Positions 8,160 through 17,403 of a stretch of 64,000 nt of DNA are shown here, one piece after another. Position numbers and translations under genes: made by a program. The notes beneath the pieces are model-generated. The model saw only the letters and a list, made by a program, of their open reading frames with translations. It did not search any database and had not been told where the DNA came from. Origin of the DNA: Rothia sp. (in: high G+C Gram-positive bacteria) (GTDB taxonomy: Bacteria; Actinomycetota; Actinomycetes; Actinomycetales; Micrococcaceae); the NCBI GenBank assembly GCA_030524105.1, contig JAUNHE010000003.1:221044-285043 (forward strand), given 5' to 3'. The stretch's first letter is position 1. Each line of letters opens with the position of its first letter.

Positions 8160-8666
8160 ATGAGTAAAGAACAAGAAAACCCCACCGGCCTCACCGCAGC
8201 AGTCATCGTGGCCTCCACCAGGGCTGCGCAGGGCCTTTATCAAGATAAATCTGGGCCGCTGCTGGTGGATTGGCTGCGCTCGCAGGGCTTTGCTACCCCC
8301 GATGCAACAGTTTTGGAGGACCACCAGGTGGGGGTTTACTTCCATCAGCTGATGAAGAACCCCAGCCAGCTGCCTACCATTATTTTGACCACGGGTGGAA
8401 CCGGACTCAACACGGATGATCAGACGGTTGAGGCAGTGCAACCGTATTTGGACAAGGAAATTCCGGGCATTATGCATGCCTTCTGGGCCCGGGGCCTCAA
8501 GTCTGTGCCGGCCGCTGTGCTCAGCCGAGGTGTTGCCGGAGTGATTAATCGGTCTTTTGTGATGACCCTGCCCGGTTCCCTGGGAGCAGTCCAGGATGGC
8601 TGTGCCATTTTGCAGCCCATCCTACCCCATATTCTGCGGCAGCTAGAGGACTATCATGACCACTAA
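8160..8666 (+). CDS. mog: Molybdopterin adenylyltransferase (Mog/MoaB family)
   Basis: Proteins of this family adenylylate molybdopterin before MoeA inserts molybdenum. The 168-residue product has AAVIVASTRAAQGLYQDKSG at the N-terminus, the MPT-binding ILTTGGTGLNTDDQTVEAV, a central GIMHAFW, and LPGSLGAVQDGC near the end, as in MoaB/Mog. Starting at about 8215, inside this gene, third-position use switches from C/A-rich to G/T-rich. AAGG lies a few bases upstream of the ATG. It overlaps moaE by 11 bases. Mog and MoaB cannot be separated by eye. Confidence 0.9.
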   Translation: MSKEQENPTGLTAAVIVASTRAAQGLYQDKSGPLLVDWLRSQGFATPDATVLEDHQVGVYFHQLMKNPSQLPTIILTTGGTGLNTDDQTVEAVQPYLDKEIPGIMHAFWARGLKSVPAAVLSRGVAGVINRSFVMTLPGSLGAVQDGCAILQPILPHILRQLEDYHDH

Positions 8667-9126
8667 ACAATCCGACAGCTCACTGGAGCCTAGTGAGTCT
8701 GTGCTGGTCTTCTGGGATATTAGCTCTGAACCGCTAGAAGGCATGCTGGCTGGCGGACGGCAGGCAGTTCTGACGGAGCAGATGGGCGCCTTGGTGACCT
8801 TTGACGGTGTGGTGCGCAACCACGATCATGGCTGCCCGGTGGCTGGCTTATCCTACTCTGCCCACCCGCAGGCTAAGGAATATTTGGAGCAGGTGCTTCG
8901 GTCTGTGCTGCTTGACTGCGCCGGGGTCAGGCTGTGGGCGGTGCACCGGGTGGGTCCCCTTGCCATAGGGGAATCAGCTTTAACGGTCTTAGCCGCCGCT
9001 GCCCACCGGGAACAGGCCTTTAAGGCTTGTCAGTTAGCTGCAGATCGGATTAAGGCTCAGGTACCCATTTGGAAGGAACAGCAACTAGCTGACGGCAGCC
9101 TTGAATGGGTGGGGCTGGATAGTTAG
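8656..9126 (+). CDS. moaE: Molybdopterin synthase catalytic subunit MoaE
   Basis: MoaE transfers two sulfurs from MoaD thiocarboxylate to cyclic pyranopterin monophosphate, giving molybdopterin. The 156-residue protein has the family segments ALVTFDGVVRNHDHG, LSYSAHPQAKEYLEQVL, VHRVGPLAIGESALTVL and the catalytic-lysine region DRIKAQVPIWKEQ. About 25 N-terminal residues before the core are poorly conserved. The start overlaps the end of mog by 11 bases. MoaD is encoded on the opposite strand at 3152. Confidence 0.94.
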   Translation: MTTKQSDSSLEPSESVLVFWDISSEPLEGMLAGGRQAVLTEQMGALVTFDGVVRNHDHGCPVAGLSYSAHPQAKEYLEQVLRSVLLDCAGVRLWAVHRVGPLAIGESALTVLAAAAHREQAFKACQLAADRIKAQVPIWKEQQLADGSLEWVGLDS

Positions 9127-9138
9127 AGGCCCAAGGTA

Positions 9139-10371
9139 TTGCCGCCCCCTAAGAGTATGATGGTAGCCTTACCCTTCGAGAAAGAGGTTCCTGTGGCAGC
9201 TGCTCCCTTTACTCCCCAAGAGTATACCTTCTATAGTCGGCAGATGATCCTGCCCGAGTTGGGAATAGCCGGCCAGCAGCGGCTCAAAGAATCGCACGTT
9301 TTAGTGGTTGGCGCCGGTGGTTTAGGCGCTCCAGCCCTGCTTTATCTGGCCGGTGCTGGCTTGGGCAGGTTAAGCGTCATTGATGATGACCAGGTGGAAC
9401 TTTCCAACCTGCACCGTCAGGTTATCCATCGGTATGCGGGTGTGGGAAACTCTAAGGCGGAATCGGCGGCTGCAGCCCTACGCTCGCTTAATCCCCTGGT
9501 TGAAGTGCGTAGTTACCGGGAAAGACTGCAAGAGCACAATATAGATCGGTTTTTGGAGGGAGTAGATCTGGTTGTTGATGGGAGCGATAACTTTCAGACT
9601 CGCTACCTGATTTCGGCAGCCGCTGCCCGGGCTGGGATTGCGCATGTCTGGGCTGCTATTTTAGGTTTTGACGCTCAGCTTAGTGTTTTTTGGGCTGGAC
9701 GAGGCCCGGTCTATGAGGACCTTTACCCCCAGGCCCCTGAGGGTGAACTACCTAACTGTGCCACTGCCGGTGTCATGGGAGCTATGGCCGGAGTAGTAGG
9801 TGCCAGTATGGCTATGGAAAGCATCAAGGCCCTTACCGGTATAGGTAACTTATTGCTGGGACAGGTTGCCTACTACTCTGCTCTGGACGGACGCTGGGAG
9901 TATATCCCGCTTAAGGCTAGACACAGACAAGAAAACGGGCCTTATGCAAAGGAAGAAGCTCAGGCTAAAAAACCCGGGCAGAACCAGTTCATAAAACGTA
10001 ATATTGCCGATGAATTCTTGACGGTTCCTTATCAAGTGCAAAAAAAGGAGTGCAGTTATCGGGAGTATACTCGGCTAGCCAGATTGGAAGAAGTGGTTCT
10101 GCTGGATGTGAGGGAGCGGGCTGAGCACGCTGCCCTAGCCATTCCAAATTCCCAGAATTTACCTTTAAGCGACATCCAGCGGATGCAGGAAGAATCCAGC
10201 CTGAGAAGCTATATCTCCGGTAAGTATAGGCTGGGACACCAAACTATTGTGGTCTATTGCTCCGGGGGAACTCGGGCAGAAGAGGCGGCAGAACTGCTGC
10301 GTCGAGCCGGTGGCAAGACGGTCTATACTCTCAGGGCCGGACTGGCAGCCTGGCTCCAAGCTGCTAGCTAA
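9139..10371 (+). CDS. moeB: MoaD adenylyltransferase/sulfurtransferase, MoeB-rhodanese fusion (MoeZ-like)
   Basis: The protein activates the C-terminal glycine of MoaD with ATP, and its rhodanese domain can supply the sulfur. Of 410 residues, the first 270 are a ThiF/E1-like domain (VVGAGGLGAPALLYL nucleotide loop, DDDQVELSNLHRQ, and PNCATAGVMGAM with the likely catalytic cysteine). The last 110 or so are a rhodanese domain with active cysteine 374 in VVYCSGGTRAEEA. The two CxxC pairs that bind zinc in E. coli MoeB are absent, as in mycobacterial MoeZ. The start is uncertain: TTG at 9139 with AAGG very close, or ATG at 9157. It probably ends the molybdenum operon; narG has its own promoter. 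Confidence 0.92.
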   Translation: MPPPKSMMVALPFEKEVPVAAAPFTPQEYTFYSRQMILPELGIAGQQRLKESHVLVVGAGGLGAPALLYLAGAGLGRLSVIDDDQVELSNLHRQVIHRYAGVGNSKAESAAAALRSLNPLVEVRSYRERLQEHNIDRFLEGVDLVVDGSDNFQTRYLISAAAARAGIAHVWAAILGFDAQLSVFWAGRGPVYEDLYPQAPEGELPNCATAGVMGAMAGVVGASMAMESIKALTGIGNLLLGQVAYYSALDGRWEYIPLKARHRQENGPYAKEEAQAKKPGQNQFIKRNIADEFLTVPYQVQKKECSYREYTRLARLEEVVLLDVRERAEHAALAIPNSQNLPLSDIQRMQEESSLRSYISGKYRLGHQTIVVYCSGGTRAEEAAELLRRAGGKTVYTLRAGLAAWLQAAS

Positions 10372-10400
10372 CAGAAGAATCGACAAAAAGCCATAATTAA

Positions 10401-10431
10401 TTAGCGCATATTTTTATTTAGTATTTATAAT
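10401..10431 (+). promoter_or_regulatory. Probable promoter of the nar operon
   Basis: The 86-base gap before narG is very AT-rich and holds a perfect TATAAT at 10426-10431. A weak TTAGCG lies 19 bases upstream. The predicted leader is only about 20 bases, and I see no good ribosome-binding site before the narG ATG. A weak -35 would fit a promoter that needs an activator, but no clear activator site is visible. Confidence 0.45.
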
Positions 10432-10457
10432 GCCAATTTCTGGCTACCATTTTTAAT

Positions 10458-13400
10458 ATGACACAGGTATCGCGCGAGCAAAGCAAAGCTGACTCACAAG
10501 TGGCAGGTCCGGACGGACCCCTGAGCGACCGGCTGCTGAAATTTGGAAAATTCTTTTCCCGCTGGGAGGAAAGTCAGGACGGCCGGGCTGTTTTCCGCAG
10601 CGGAGGCCGGCGCGGTGACGTTTTCTACCGGGATCGCTGGAGCCACGACAAAGTAGTCCGCTCCACCCACGGAGTTAACTGCACGGGCTCCTGCTCCTGG
10701 CAGGTCTTTGTCAAAGACGGAGTAATCACCTGGGAGGCCCAGGCAACGGATTACCCCACAGTTGGTCCAGACCGGCCCGAATATGAGCCCCGCGGCTGCC
10801 CTCGCGGTGCCGCCTTCTCCTGGTACACCTACTCGCCAACCCGGGTCAAATATCCCTATATTCGTGGACCTCTGCTGAGCATGTACCGCGAAGCAAAGGC
10901 AGCCCACGGTGGAGACCCCGTCCTGGCCTGGAAGTCTATTGTCAGTAATCCACAGAGCAGGCAGCGGTACGTCAGCGCCCGTGGTAAGGGTGGCCTGGTA
11001 CGCAGCACCTGGACAGAGGCCTTAGAGATTGTTGCTGCTGCCCATATTCACACCATCCAGGAATACGGACCCGACCGCAATATTGGTTTCTCGCCTATTC
11101 CGGCAAAGTCTATGGTCTCCCACGCTTCTGGTGCCCGCTATATCGAGCTGATTGGCGGGGTTATGACCTCCTTCTACGACTGGTATGCGGATCTTCCCGT
11201 AGCCTCTCCCCAAGTTTATGGTGACCAAACGGACGTTCGTGAATCCGGTGACTGGTGGGATGCCACCTATCTGATGATGTGGGGATCCAATATCCCTGTG
11301 ACCAGAACTCCAGACGCTCACTGGATGGCTGAAGTGCGTTACCGGGGAACCAAGGTAGTGAGCGTTTCTCCAGACTATGCCGATAACAGCAAATTTGCTG
11401 ATGAGTGGCTAGCAGCCCAGCCCGGTACCGATGCGGCCTTGGCCATGGCCATGGGACACGTCATTCTAAAAGAAAATTTTGTGGACCGCCGGGTGGAATT
11501 TTTTGAAGAATACACCCGCACTTTTACCGATTTTCCCTTCCTGGTTCGTCTGGAAAAACGCCAGGACGGCACTAGGGTGGCCAGCAAATTTGTCAAAGCT
11601 TCCGACCTAGCTGCCGGGGCGGGACAGGCTGATCCAGATTTTAAAGGGGCAGTGCTGGATAGCAGTAACGGGCAGGTCGTCATACCTAAGGGGCAGATGG
11701 GCCACCGTTATAACAGCTCTGACATGGGCAAATGGAACCTTGACCTGGACGGGGTTAAGCCTGCCTTATCGGTGGCAGATATTCCAGGGGGAGCTAGCGG
11801 TAGTGCAGAAATTCAGCTGGCAGTTTTTGATACTCCCAGCGGAGAAGGCTATGTAGTCAATCGCGGTGTGCCCACTATTGAGCTGGAAGGCATGCAGGTC
11901 TGTACTGTTTTTGACCTCATGCTGGCCCAATACGGGGTTGGCCGGCCCGACCTTAACCTGCCCGGTGACAGTGCTAGCAGCTACGAGGATAGCCAGATCC
12001 AATACACGCCAGCCTGGCAGGAAGAAATAACCTCTGTGCCAGCTCAGGCTGTTATTCGGGTTGCGCGTGAATTTGCCCAGAACTCCCTGGAATCCGGGGG
12101 ACGAACCATGATTATTATGGGTGCCGGCATCTGCCAGTGGTATCACGGTGATGTTACCTACCGTGCCATCTTGGCCTTACTTCACATGTGTGGCTCGGAA
12201 GGACGTAACGGCGGCGGTTGGGCCCACTACGTGGGGCAAGAAAAGGCCCGTCCTATTACCGGCTGGTCACACATGGCCAATGCCTTGGACTGGATTAGGC
12301 CGCCGCGTACCCAGGCTGGAACCTCCTTCTGGTATATGCATACCGATCAGTGGCGCCAAGACGGTTACTCCACAGACTATCTGCAGTCTCCGCTGGCCCA
12401 GGGCCAACTAAAGGGTGTGCACACGGCAGATATCGTTGCCCGCACCACCCGTATGGGCTGGATGCCCATGTATCCGCAGTTTAACCAGAACCCCATCAGG
12501 CTGGCTCAGGAGGCTGAGGAGGCCGTAGCCGCTGCAGAAGCAAAGAGCCCGGCCGACTACGTTGCCCAGCGGCTCAATCAAGGCCAACTGCAGTTCTCGG
12601 TAGAAGATATTGATAACCCCCTTAACTGGCCGCGTACACTCATGCTCTGGCGTAATAACCTCCTGGGGTCTTCGGCTAAAGGTGAAGAGTATTTTCTTAA
12701 GCACCTGCTGGGCACCCACCACAATGTGACGGGTCAGGATGCAGACCAGGCCAAGCCGAAAGAAGTGATCTGGCAGGATCAAGCCCCCCAGGGCAAGCTT
12801 GACTTGCTGGTAACGGCGGACTTTAGGATGACCTCGTCTACCTTAGCCTCGGATATCGTCTTTCCGGCTGCTACCTGGTACGAGAAATACGATATTTCCT
12901 CAACCGATATGCATCCCTACATCCATGCCTTCACCCCGGCTATTGACCCGCCTTGGGAGACCAAGACCGACCACCAGATCTTTAAAGAATTAGCCTGGAT
13001 TTTCTCTCAGCTTGCAGCTAAGCATCTGCCAGCCTGTAAGGATATTGTTTCGGTCCCGCTGCAGCACGATACGCCCGGCCAGCTAGCCCAACCCGGCGGG
13101 CATGCACCCGACTGGAAAAACCAGGGGGTAGCCGGTATCCCGGGTAAAAATATGCCAATTTTTGCCCTGGTAGAACGGGATTATCCCGCCCTCTACGAGA
13201 TGTATACCTCTGTAGGGCCGCTGCTATCGACCTTGGGCACCACGGTAAAGGCCGTTACGGTGGACGTTAACGATGAGCTGGCAAAACTAGCCGCCGAAAA
13301 CGGTGTCATGAACACCGGTAAGGGGCAGGGGCGTCCGGCAATTGATACGGACTGGAAGTTAGCCGATGCCATTCTTGCCCTCTCCGGTACCTCCAACGGA

Positions 13401-14213
13401 ACGGTAGCGGTTAAGGGTTTCAAAGAGCTAGAAAAGCGGGTCGGTAAAAAGTTCCTTCACTTAGCTGAAGGTAACGAGGAGAAACGTATCCTCTTTAAAG
13501 ACACCCAGGATAGGCCCTGCCCGGTCTTCACCTCACCAGAGTGGTCGGGATCGGAGACAGGCGGCCGTCGCTATGCGCCTTTTACCCTGAACATTGAGCA
13601 GCTTAAACCCTTCCACACTCTGACCGGTCGGTTGCAGTTTTTCCTGGATCACGACTGGATGGCAGAGATGGGGGAGCAGCTACCTGTATACCGGCCTCCA
13701 CTGGATATGAATAAACTTTTTGGTTCCCCGGTGCTGGGCGAACAGCAGGACGAAGTCACTATTTCGGTTCGGTACATGACGCCGCATAATAAGTGGTCCA
13801 TCCACTCCTCCTATCATGACAATCTGTACATGCTAGCCCTTTCTCGTGGAGGGTCCCATGCCTGGCTCTCACCCGCGGATGCAGCCAAGATTGGGGTCAA
13901 AGACAATGATTGGATTGAGTGCGTCAACGATAACGGTGTTTTTGTGGGGCGCGCCGTTGTTTCGCATCGCATGCCAGAAGGCGTGGTTTACGTTCATCAC
14001 GCCCAGGAACGCCTGGTTGATATACCAAAGTCCGAAGCAACCGGCCGCCGTGGCGGTATTCACAACTCGGTGACCCGCATCCTTGTTAAACCGACCCACC
14101 TTATTGGCGGGTATGCACATCAGGCTTATGCCTTTAACTATCTGGGCCCAACCGGTAACCAGCGCGATCTTGTCTCGGTTATCCGCCGTCGCAAGCAGGA
14201 GGTCACTTACTAA
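10458..14213 (+). CDS. narG: Respiratory nitrate reductase alpha subunit NarG
   Basis: NarG reduces nitrate to nitrite at a Mo-bis-MGD centre on the cytoplasmic face of the membrane. The 1251-residue length is usual. The FS0 cluster ligands are visible as HGVNCTGSC (His71, Cys75, Cys79) and EPRGCPRG (Cys114). The conserved YDWYADLP segment (residues 240-247), which carries the Mo-coordinating aspartate, is intact, as is the TRTPDAHW motif nearby. It overlaps narH by one base and heads narGHJI. It needs the cofactor made by the upstream genes. No frameshift or missing motif is seen. Confidence 0.98.
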   Translation: MTQVSREQSKADSQVAGPDGPLSDRLLKFGKFFSRWEESQDGRAVFRSGGRRGDVFYRDRWSHDKVVRSTHGVNCTGSCSWQVFVKDGVITWEAQATDYPTVGPDRPEYEPRGCPRGAAFSWYTYSPTRVKYPYIRGPLLSMYREAKAAHGGDPVLAWKSIVSNPQSRQRYVSARGKGGLVRSTWTEALEIVAAAHIHTIQEYGPDRNIGFSPIPAKSMVSHASGARYIELIGGVMTSFYDWYADLPVASPQVYGDQTDVRESGDWWDATYLMMWGSNIPVTRTPDAHWMAEVRYRGTKVVSVSPDYADNSKFADEWLAAQPGTDAALAMAMGHVILKENFVDRRVEFFEEYTRTFTDFPFLVRLEKRQDGTRVASKFVKASDLAAGAGQADPDFKGAVLDSSNGQVVIPKGQMGHRYNSSDMGKWNLDLDGVKPALSVADIPGGASGSAEIQLAVFDTPSGEGYVVNRGVPTIELEGMQVCTVFDLMLAQYGVGRPDLNLPGDSASSYEDSQIQYTPAWQEEITSVPAQAVIRVAREFAQNSLESGGRTMIIMGAGICQWYHGDVTYRAILALLHMCGSEGRNGGGWAHYVGQEKARPITGWSHMANALDWIRPPRTQAGTSFWYMHTDQWRQDGYSTDYLQSPLAQGQLKGVHTADIVARTTRMGWMPMYPQFNQNPIRLAQEAEEAVAAAEAKSPADYVAQRLNQGQLQFSVEDIDNPLNWPRTLMLWRNNLLGSSAKGEEYFLKHLLGTHHNVTGQDADQAKPKEVIWQDQAPQGKLDLLVTADFRMTSSTLASDIVFPAATWYEKYDISSTDMHPYIHAFTPAIDPPWETKTDHQIFKELAWIFSQLAAKHLPACKDIVSVPLQHDTPGQLAQPGGHAPDWKNQGVAGIPGKNMPIFALVERDYPALYEMYTSVGPLLSTLGTTVKAVTVDVNDELAKLAAENGVMNTGKGQGRPAIDTDWKLADAILALSGTSNGTVAVKGFKELEKRVGKKFLHLAEGNEEKRILFKDTQDRPCPVFTSPEWSGSETGGRRYAPFTLNIEQLKPFHTLTGRLQFFLDHDWMAEMGEQLPVYRPPLDMNKLFGSPVLGEQQDEVTISVRYMTPHNKWSIHSSYHDNLYMLALSRGGSHAWLSPADAAKIGVKDNDWIECVNDNGVFVGRAVVSHRMPEGVVYVHHAQERLVDIPKSEATGRRGGIHNSVTRILVKPTHLIGGYAHQAYAFNYLGPTGNQRDLVSVIRRRKQEVTY

Positions 14214-15850
14214 TGCGTATCATGGCTCAAGTATCAATGATTATGGCCCTGGATAAATGCCTGGGCTGCCATACTTGCTCGGTCACCTGTAAACAGGCCT
14301 GGACTAACCGGGCTGGTACCGAGTACGTCTGGTTTAACAACGTGGAGACCCGGCCCGGTCTGGGTTATCCGCGTCGTTATGAAGACCAGGAGCAGTGGAA
14401 GGGTGGCTGGACCCTTAACAAGCGGGGACGGCTGGAGCTTAAGGCCGGCAACCGTTTTAAGAAGCTTTTTACTATTTTTGCTTCCCCGATTCAGCCACAA
14501 ATGAGTGACTATTACGAGCCCTGGACCTACGATTACCAAAACCTGGTGAGCGCCCCCCTGGGTGATGACTTTCCGGTGGCCACCCCTAAATCTCTGATCA
14601 CGGGTGAGGACACCGCTATTGACTGGTCCGCTAACTGGGACGACGATCTGGGCGGCACCTTTGAAACCGGCAACCAGGATCCTATTGTCCAGAAGATCCG
14701 CCAGGAATCTGAGGAAAAAATCAAGTTTGAACTTGAAAAAACCTTTATGTTTTACCTGCCGCGAATCTGCGAGCACTGCTTAAACCCCTCCTGCATGGCC
14801 TCCTGCCCGTCGGGGGCTATCTACAAGCGCAGCGAAGACGGCATTGTCCTGGTAGACCAGGATCGCTGCCGGGGCTGGCGGCAGTGCATCACCGGCTGCC
14901 CCTACAAAAAAATCTATTTTAATCACAAGAGCGGCAAGGCCGAAAAATGTACCTTCTGCTATCCGAGGGTTGAGCACGGTATCCCCACGGTCTGTGCAGA
15001 AACCTGCGTAGGCAGGATGCGTTATATCGGAATCTTTTTATACGATGCCGATAAGGTTAGCCAGGCGGCTTCGGTTAGTAATGAACAGGACCTCTACCAG
15101 GCTCAGCTGGACCTTATGTTAGATCCCCACGATCCTCAGGTCATTTGGCAGGCAAAGAAGCAGGGCATCAGCCAGTCTTGGCTAGAAGCAGCCCAAAAAT
15201 CACCGGTCTACAAGCTGGCTAAAGAATGGAAGATCGCCCTGCCGCTACACCCGGAGTACCGTACCATGCCTATGGTTTGGTACGTGCCGCCGCTTTCACC
15301 CATTATCGATCTGCTTAAAGACCAGGGCCACGATGCGGAGGCTGCTAATAACCTCTTTGGAGCCATCGATTCTTTGCGAATTCCGGTGGAGTATTTGGCC
15401 GAGCTCTTTACCGCTGGAGATACCCAGCTGGTGACCCAAGTCCTTAAGAGGTTGGCCGCCATGCGCTCCTATATGCGGGATATCACCTTGGGCCGGGTCG
15501 GCGATGAATCCATTGCACAGGCTGTGGGCATGACCGGTGAAGAGATCTACGAGATGTACCGTTTAATGGCCATTTCTAAATACAATGAGCGCTACGTTAT
15601 TCCCAAGGCCCATATGGAGCAGGCTCACGACCTAGAAGAAATTGGCTGTTCCTTAGACGTTGAGGGTGGCCCCGGCATGCTCTACGACGACGCCTTTAGC
15701 GGTAGCGGAGATCGGCCGGTTCCTGTCTCACCGGGATCCTATGCCAACGCTGCCCGGGCCGACGGTAAGGTAGATATTTTCCTCTGGGATGGCAAGACTC
15801 GACCGGACGCCATGTTTCCCAAAACCGGCTCCTCAACGAAGGCGAGCTGA
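14213..15850 (+). CDS. narH: Respiratory nitrate reductase beta subunit NarH
   Basis: NarH carries four iron-sulfur clusters that pass electrons from NarI haem to NarG. The 545-residue protein has the cysteine groups CLGCHTCSVTC, CEHCLNPSCMASCP, CRGWRQCITGCP and CTFC...CAETC. The tryptophan in CRGWRQC replaces one cysteine, the known mark of the single [3Fe-4S] cluster of NarH. The ATG overlaps the narG stop (TAATG), and a second ATG three codons on is possible. The end overlaps narJ by one base, which fits stoichiometric co-translation of the complex. Confidence 0.98.
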   Translation: MRIMAQVSMIMALDKCLGCHTCSVTCKQAWTNRAGTEYVWFNNVETRPGLGYPRRYEDQEQWKGGWTLNKRGRLELKAGNRFKKLFTIFASPIQPQMSDYYEPWTYDYQNLVSAPLGDDFPVATPKSLITGEDTAIDWSANWDDDLGGTFETGNQDPIVQKIRQESEEKIKFELEKTFMFYLPRICEHCLNPSCMASCPSGAIYKRSEDGIVLVDQDRCRGWRQCITGCPYKKIYFNHKSGKAEKCTFCYPRVEHGIPTVCAETCVGRMRYIGIFLYDADKVSQAASVSNEQDLYQAQLDLMLDPHDPQVIWQAKKQGISQSWLEAAQKSPVYKLAKEWKIALPLHPEYRTMPMVWYVPPLSPIIDLLKDQGHDAEAANNLFGAIDSLRIPVEYLAELFTAGDTQLVTQVLKRLAAMRSYMRDITLGRVGDESIAQAVGMTGEEIYEMYRLMAISKYNERYVIPKAHMEQAHDLEEIGCSLDVEGGPGMLYDDAFSGSGDRPVPVSPGSYANAARADGKVDIFLWDGKTRPDAMFPKTGSSTKAS

Positions 15851-16599
15851 TGGCCGGTATCTTAAGGCAGCTGCTTACCAAGACCGGTGTAAAGCCTGGG
15901 GAGCAGCTTAGAGAAGAGGGCGATCCCTTTAACCGTGATTGGGGCAGCGGCAGCCAAGAAGATTCGGTAGTGTATCAGGTTTCTTCCGTGCTGATGCGCT
16001 ACCCCAGCCAGGAGCAGCTGGATCTGCTGCCGGAGCTGCTGGAACTGGCGGGCAGCATTTCCAGGCCAGATTTTTTTGCTGCAGTGCAAACTGTTGCCCA
16101 ATGGTATCGCTCTGCTCCTTTGGCGGAGGTGGCCGGCCAGTATGTCCAGGAGTACGATCTCTCCCGCCGGCACGCCTTCCACCTGTCCTACTGGACAGAA
16201 GGAGATACCCGCCGTCGGGGCCAGGCCTTAACCCGTTTTAAGCAAATGTACCGGGAATCCGGTATGCTCACCGACCTGCAGGGGGAGTTGCCGGACTATC
16301 TGCCGCTTGTCCTGGAGTTTACGGCCCTGGTTGATAGAAAAGCAGGCCGGGCTGCCCTCCAGGCCTACCGGCCTTCCCTGGAGATGCTGCGTCTGGCCCT
16401 TAAAGAAGACAAGCTAGCCTTTTATGGGCTTGTCCAGGCTATCTGTGACACCCTTCCGGGCCCTTCACCGCAGACTGCCCAGGAAATACAGGAGTTGGCT
16501 GGGTTTGGCCCTCCCAGTGAGCAGGTTGGCTTGTCCAGCTCTGATCCACGACTTTTACCACTACTTCAACCTTCAGACATGAACAGGAGCAAGCCGTGA
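15850..16599 (+). CDS. narJ: Nitrate reductase assembly chaperone NarJ
   Basis: NarJ is a cytoplasmic chaperone that holds NarGH until cofactor insertion and membrane docking. The 249-residue protein is helical and has the TorD/NarJ-type core (VLMRYPSQEQLDLLPELL, then YDLSRRHAFHLSYW, then LQGELPDYLPLVLEF). The C-terminal 40 residues after AGFGPPSE look disordered. It overlaps narH by one base and narI by four (GTGA), so it is coupled to both. The name rests on motif and position. Confidence 0.95.
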   Translation: MAGILRQLLTKTGVKPGEQLREEGDPFNRDWGSGSQEDSVVYQVSSVLMRYPSQEQLDLLPELLELAGSISRPDFFAAVQTVAQWYRSAPLAEVAGQYVQEYDLSRRHAFHLSYWTEGDTRRRGQALTRFKQMYRESGMLTDLQGELPDYLPLVLEFTALVDRKAGRAALQAYRPSLEMLRLALKEDKLAFYGLVQAICDTLPGPSPQTAQEIQELAGFGPPSEQVGLSSSDPRLLPLLQPSDMNRSKP

Positions 16600-17351
16600 G
16601 TGTGCTCGATATCTTTTTATGGGGAGTGCTACCCTACGTGGTTGTGGTTATCCTCCTTGGCGGAACCATCTGGCGTTATCGCTACGATCAGTTTGGCTGG
16701 ACAACCCGTTCGTCCCAGCTCTACGAGTCTAGGATCCTCAAGGTTGCCTCTCCTGTTTTTCACTACGGTTTGGTGGGCGTTTTGCTAGGCCATATTGGTG
16801 GTTTACTGGTGCCGGCCTCCTGGACAGCTTTTTTTGGCATTACCGACCAGACTTACCACACTCTTGCCCTAGTGATGGGTATTCCCTTTGGTCTAGCGGT
16901 ACTGGTAGGCCTGTGCATTATGGTTTTTCGCCGGCGCACCAATAAGTCTGTTTTTGCTGCCACCACCTGGAACGACAAAATCATGTATATCTTTTTGATG
17001 GCAGTGATTGTTGCCGGTATTGCAGCAACGGTTATCAGCGCCTTTCAGGGGCACCACGGCCATAACTACCGGGCAGATATTTCGCCCTGGTTCCGTTCCC
17101 TCTTTATCTTCCAGCCGGATGTTGAGCTCATGCATAATGTTCCCCTGGAATTTAAGCTACACATTCTTTTTGCCTTTGCGCTTTTTGCCCTGTGGCCCTT
17201 TACCCGCCTGGTCCATGCCTTTACCGCCCCTTTCCACTACCTGTTTAGGCCCTATATTGTTTACCGTTCTCGCGGTGGCGAAGTACCCGGTAAACGGCGG
17301 GGCTGGGATCCGGTTGGAACAGCAGATCGCCAGCATACCCATAGTCGTTAG
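16596..17351 (+). CDS. narI: Respiratory nitrate reductase gamma subunit NarI (cytochrome b)
   Basis: NarI oxidises menaquinol and passes electrons through two b-type haems to NarH. The 251-residue protein has five membrane segments. The haem ligands are visible as His56 and His66 (HYGLVGVLLGH) and His189 and His207 (HILFAFALFALWPFTRLVH), with the same 10- and 18-residue spacings as His56/66 and His187/205 of E. coli NarI. The GTG start overlaps the narJ stop. The cytoplasmic tail after RPYIVYRSR is short. It is the last subunit gene before narK. Confidence 0.97.
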   Translation: MSVLDIFLWGVLPYVVVVILLGGTIWRYRYDQFGWTTRSSQLYESRILKVASPVFHYGLVGVLLGHIGGLLVPASWTAFFGITDQTYHTLALVMGIPFGLAVLVGLCIMVFRRRTNKSVFAATTWNDKIMYIFLMAVIVAGIAATVISAFQGHHGHNYRADISPWFRSLFIFQPDVELMHNVPLEFKLHILFAFALFALWPFTRLVHAFTAPFHYLFRPYIVYRSRGGEVPGKRRGWDPVGTADRQHTHSR

Positions 17352-17403
17352 CTTCGACTCCTTTGACCTTCACACCGTCACCTCGAATAAAGATTGAGAA
17401 ATT

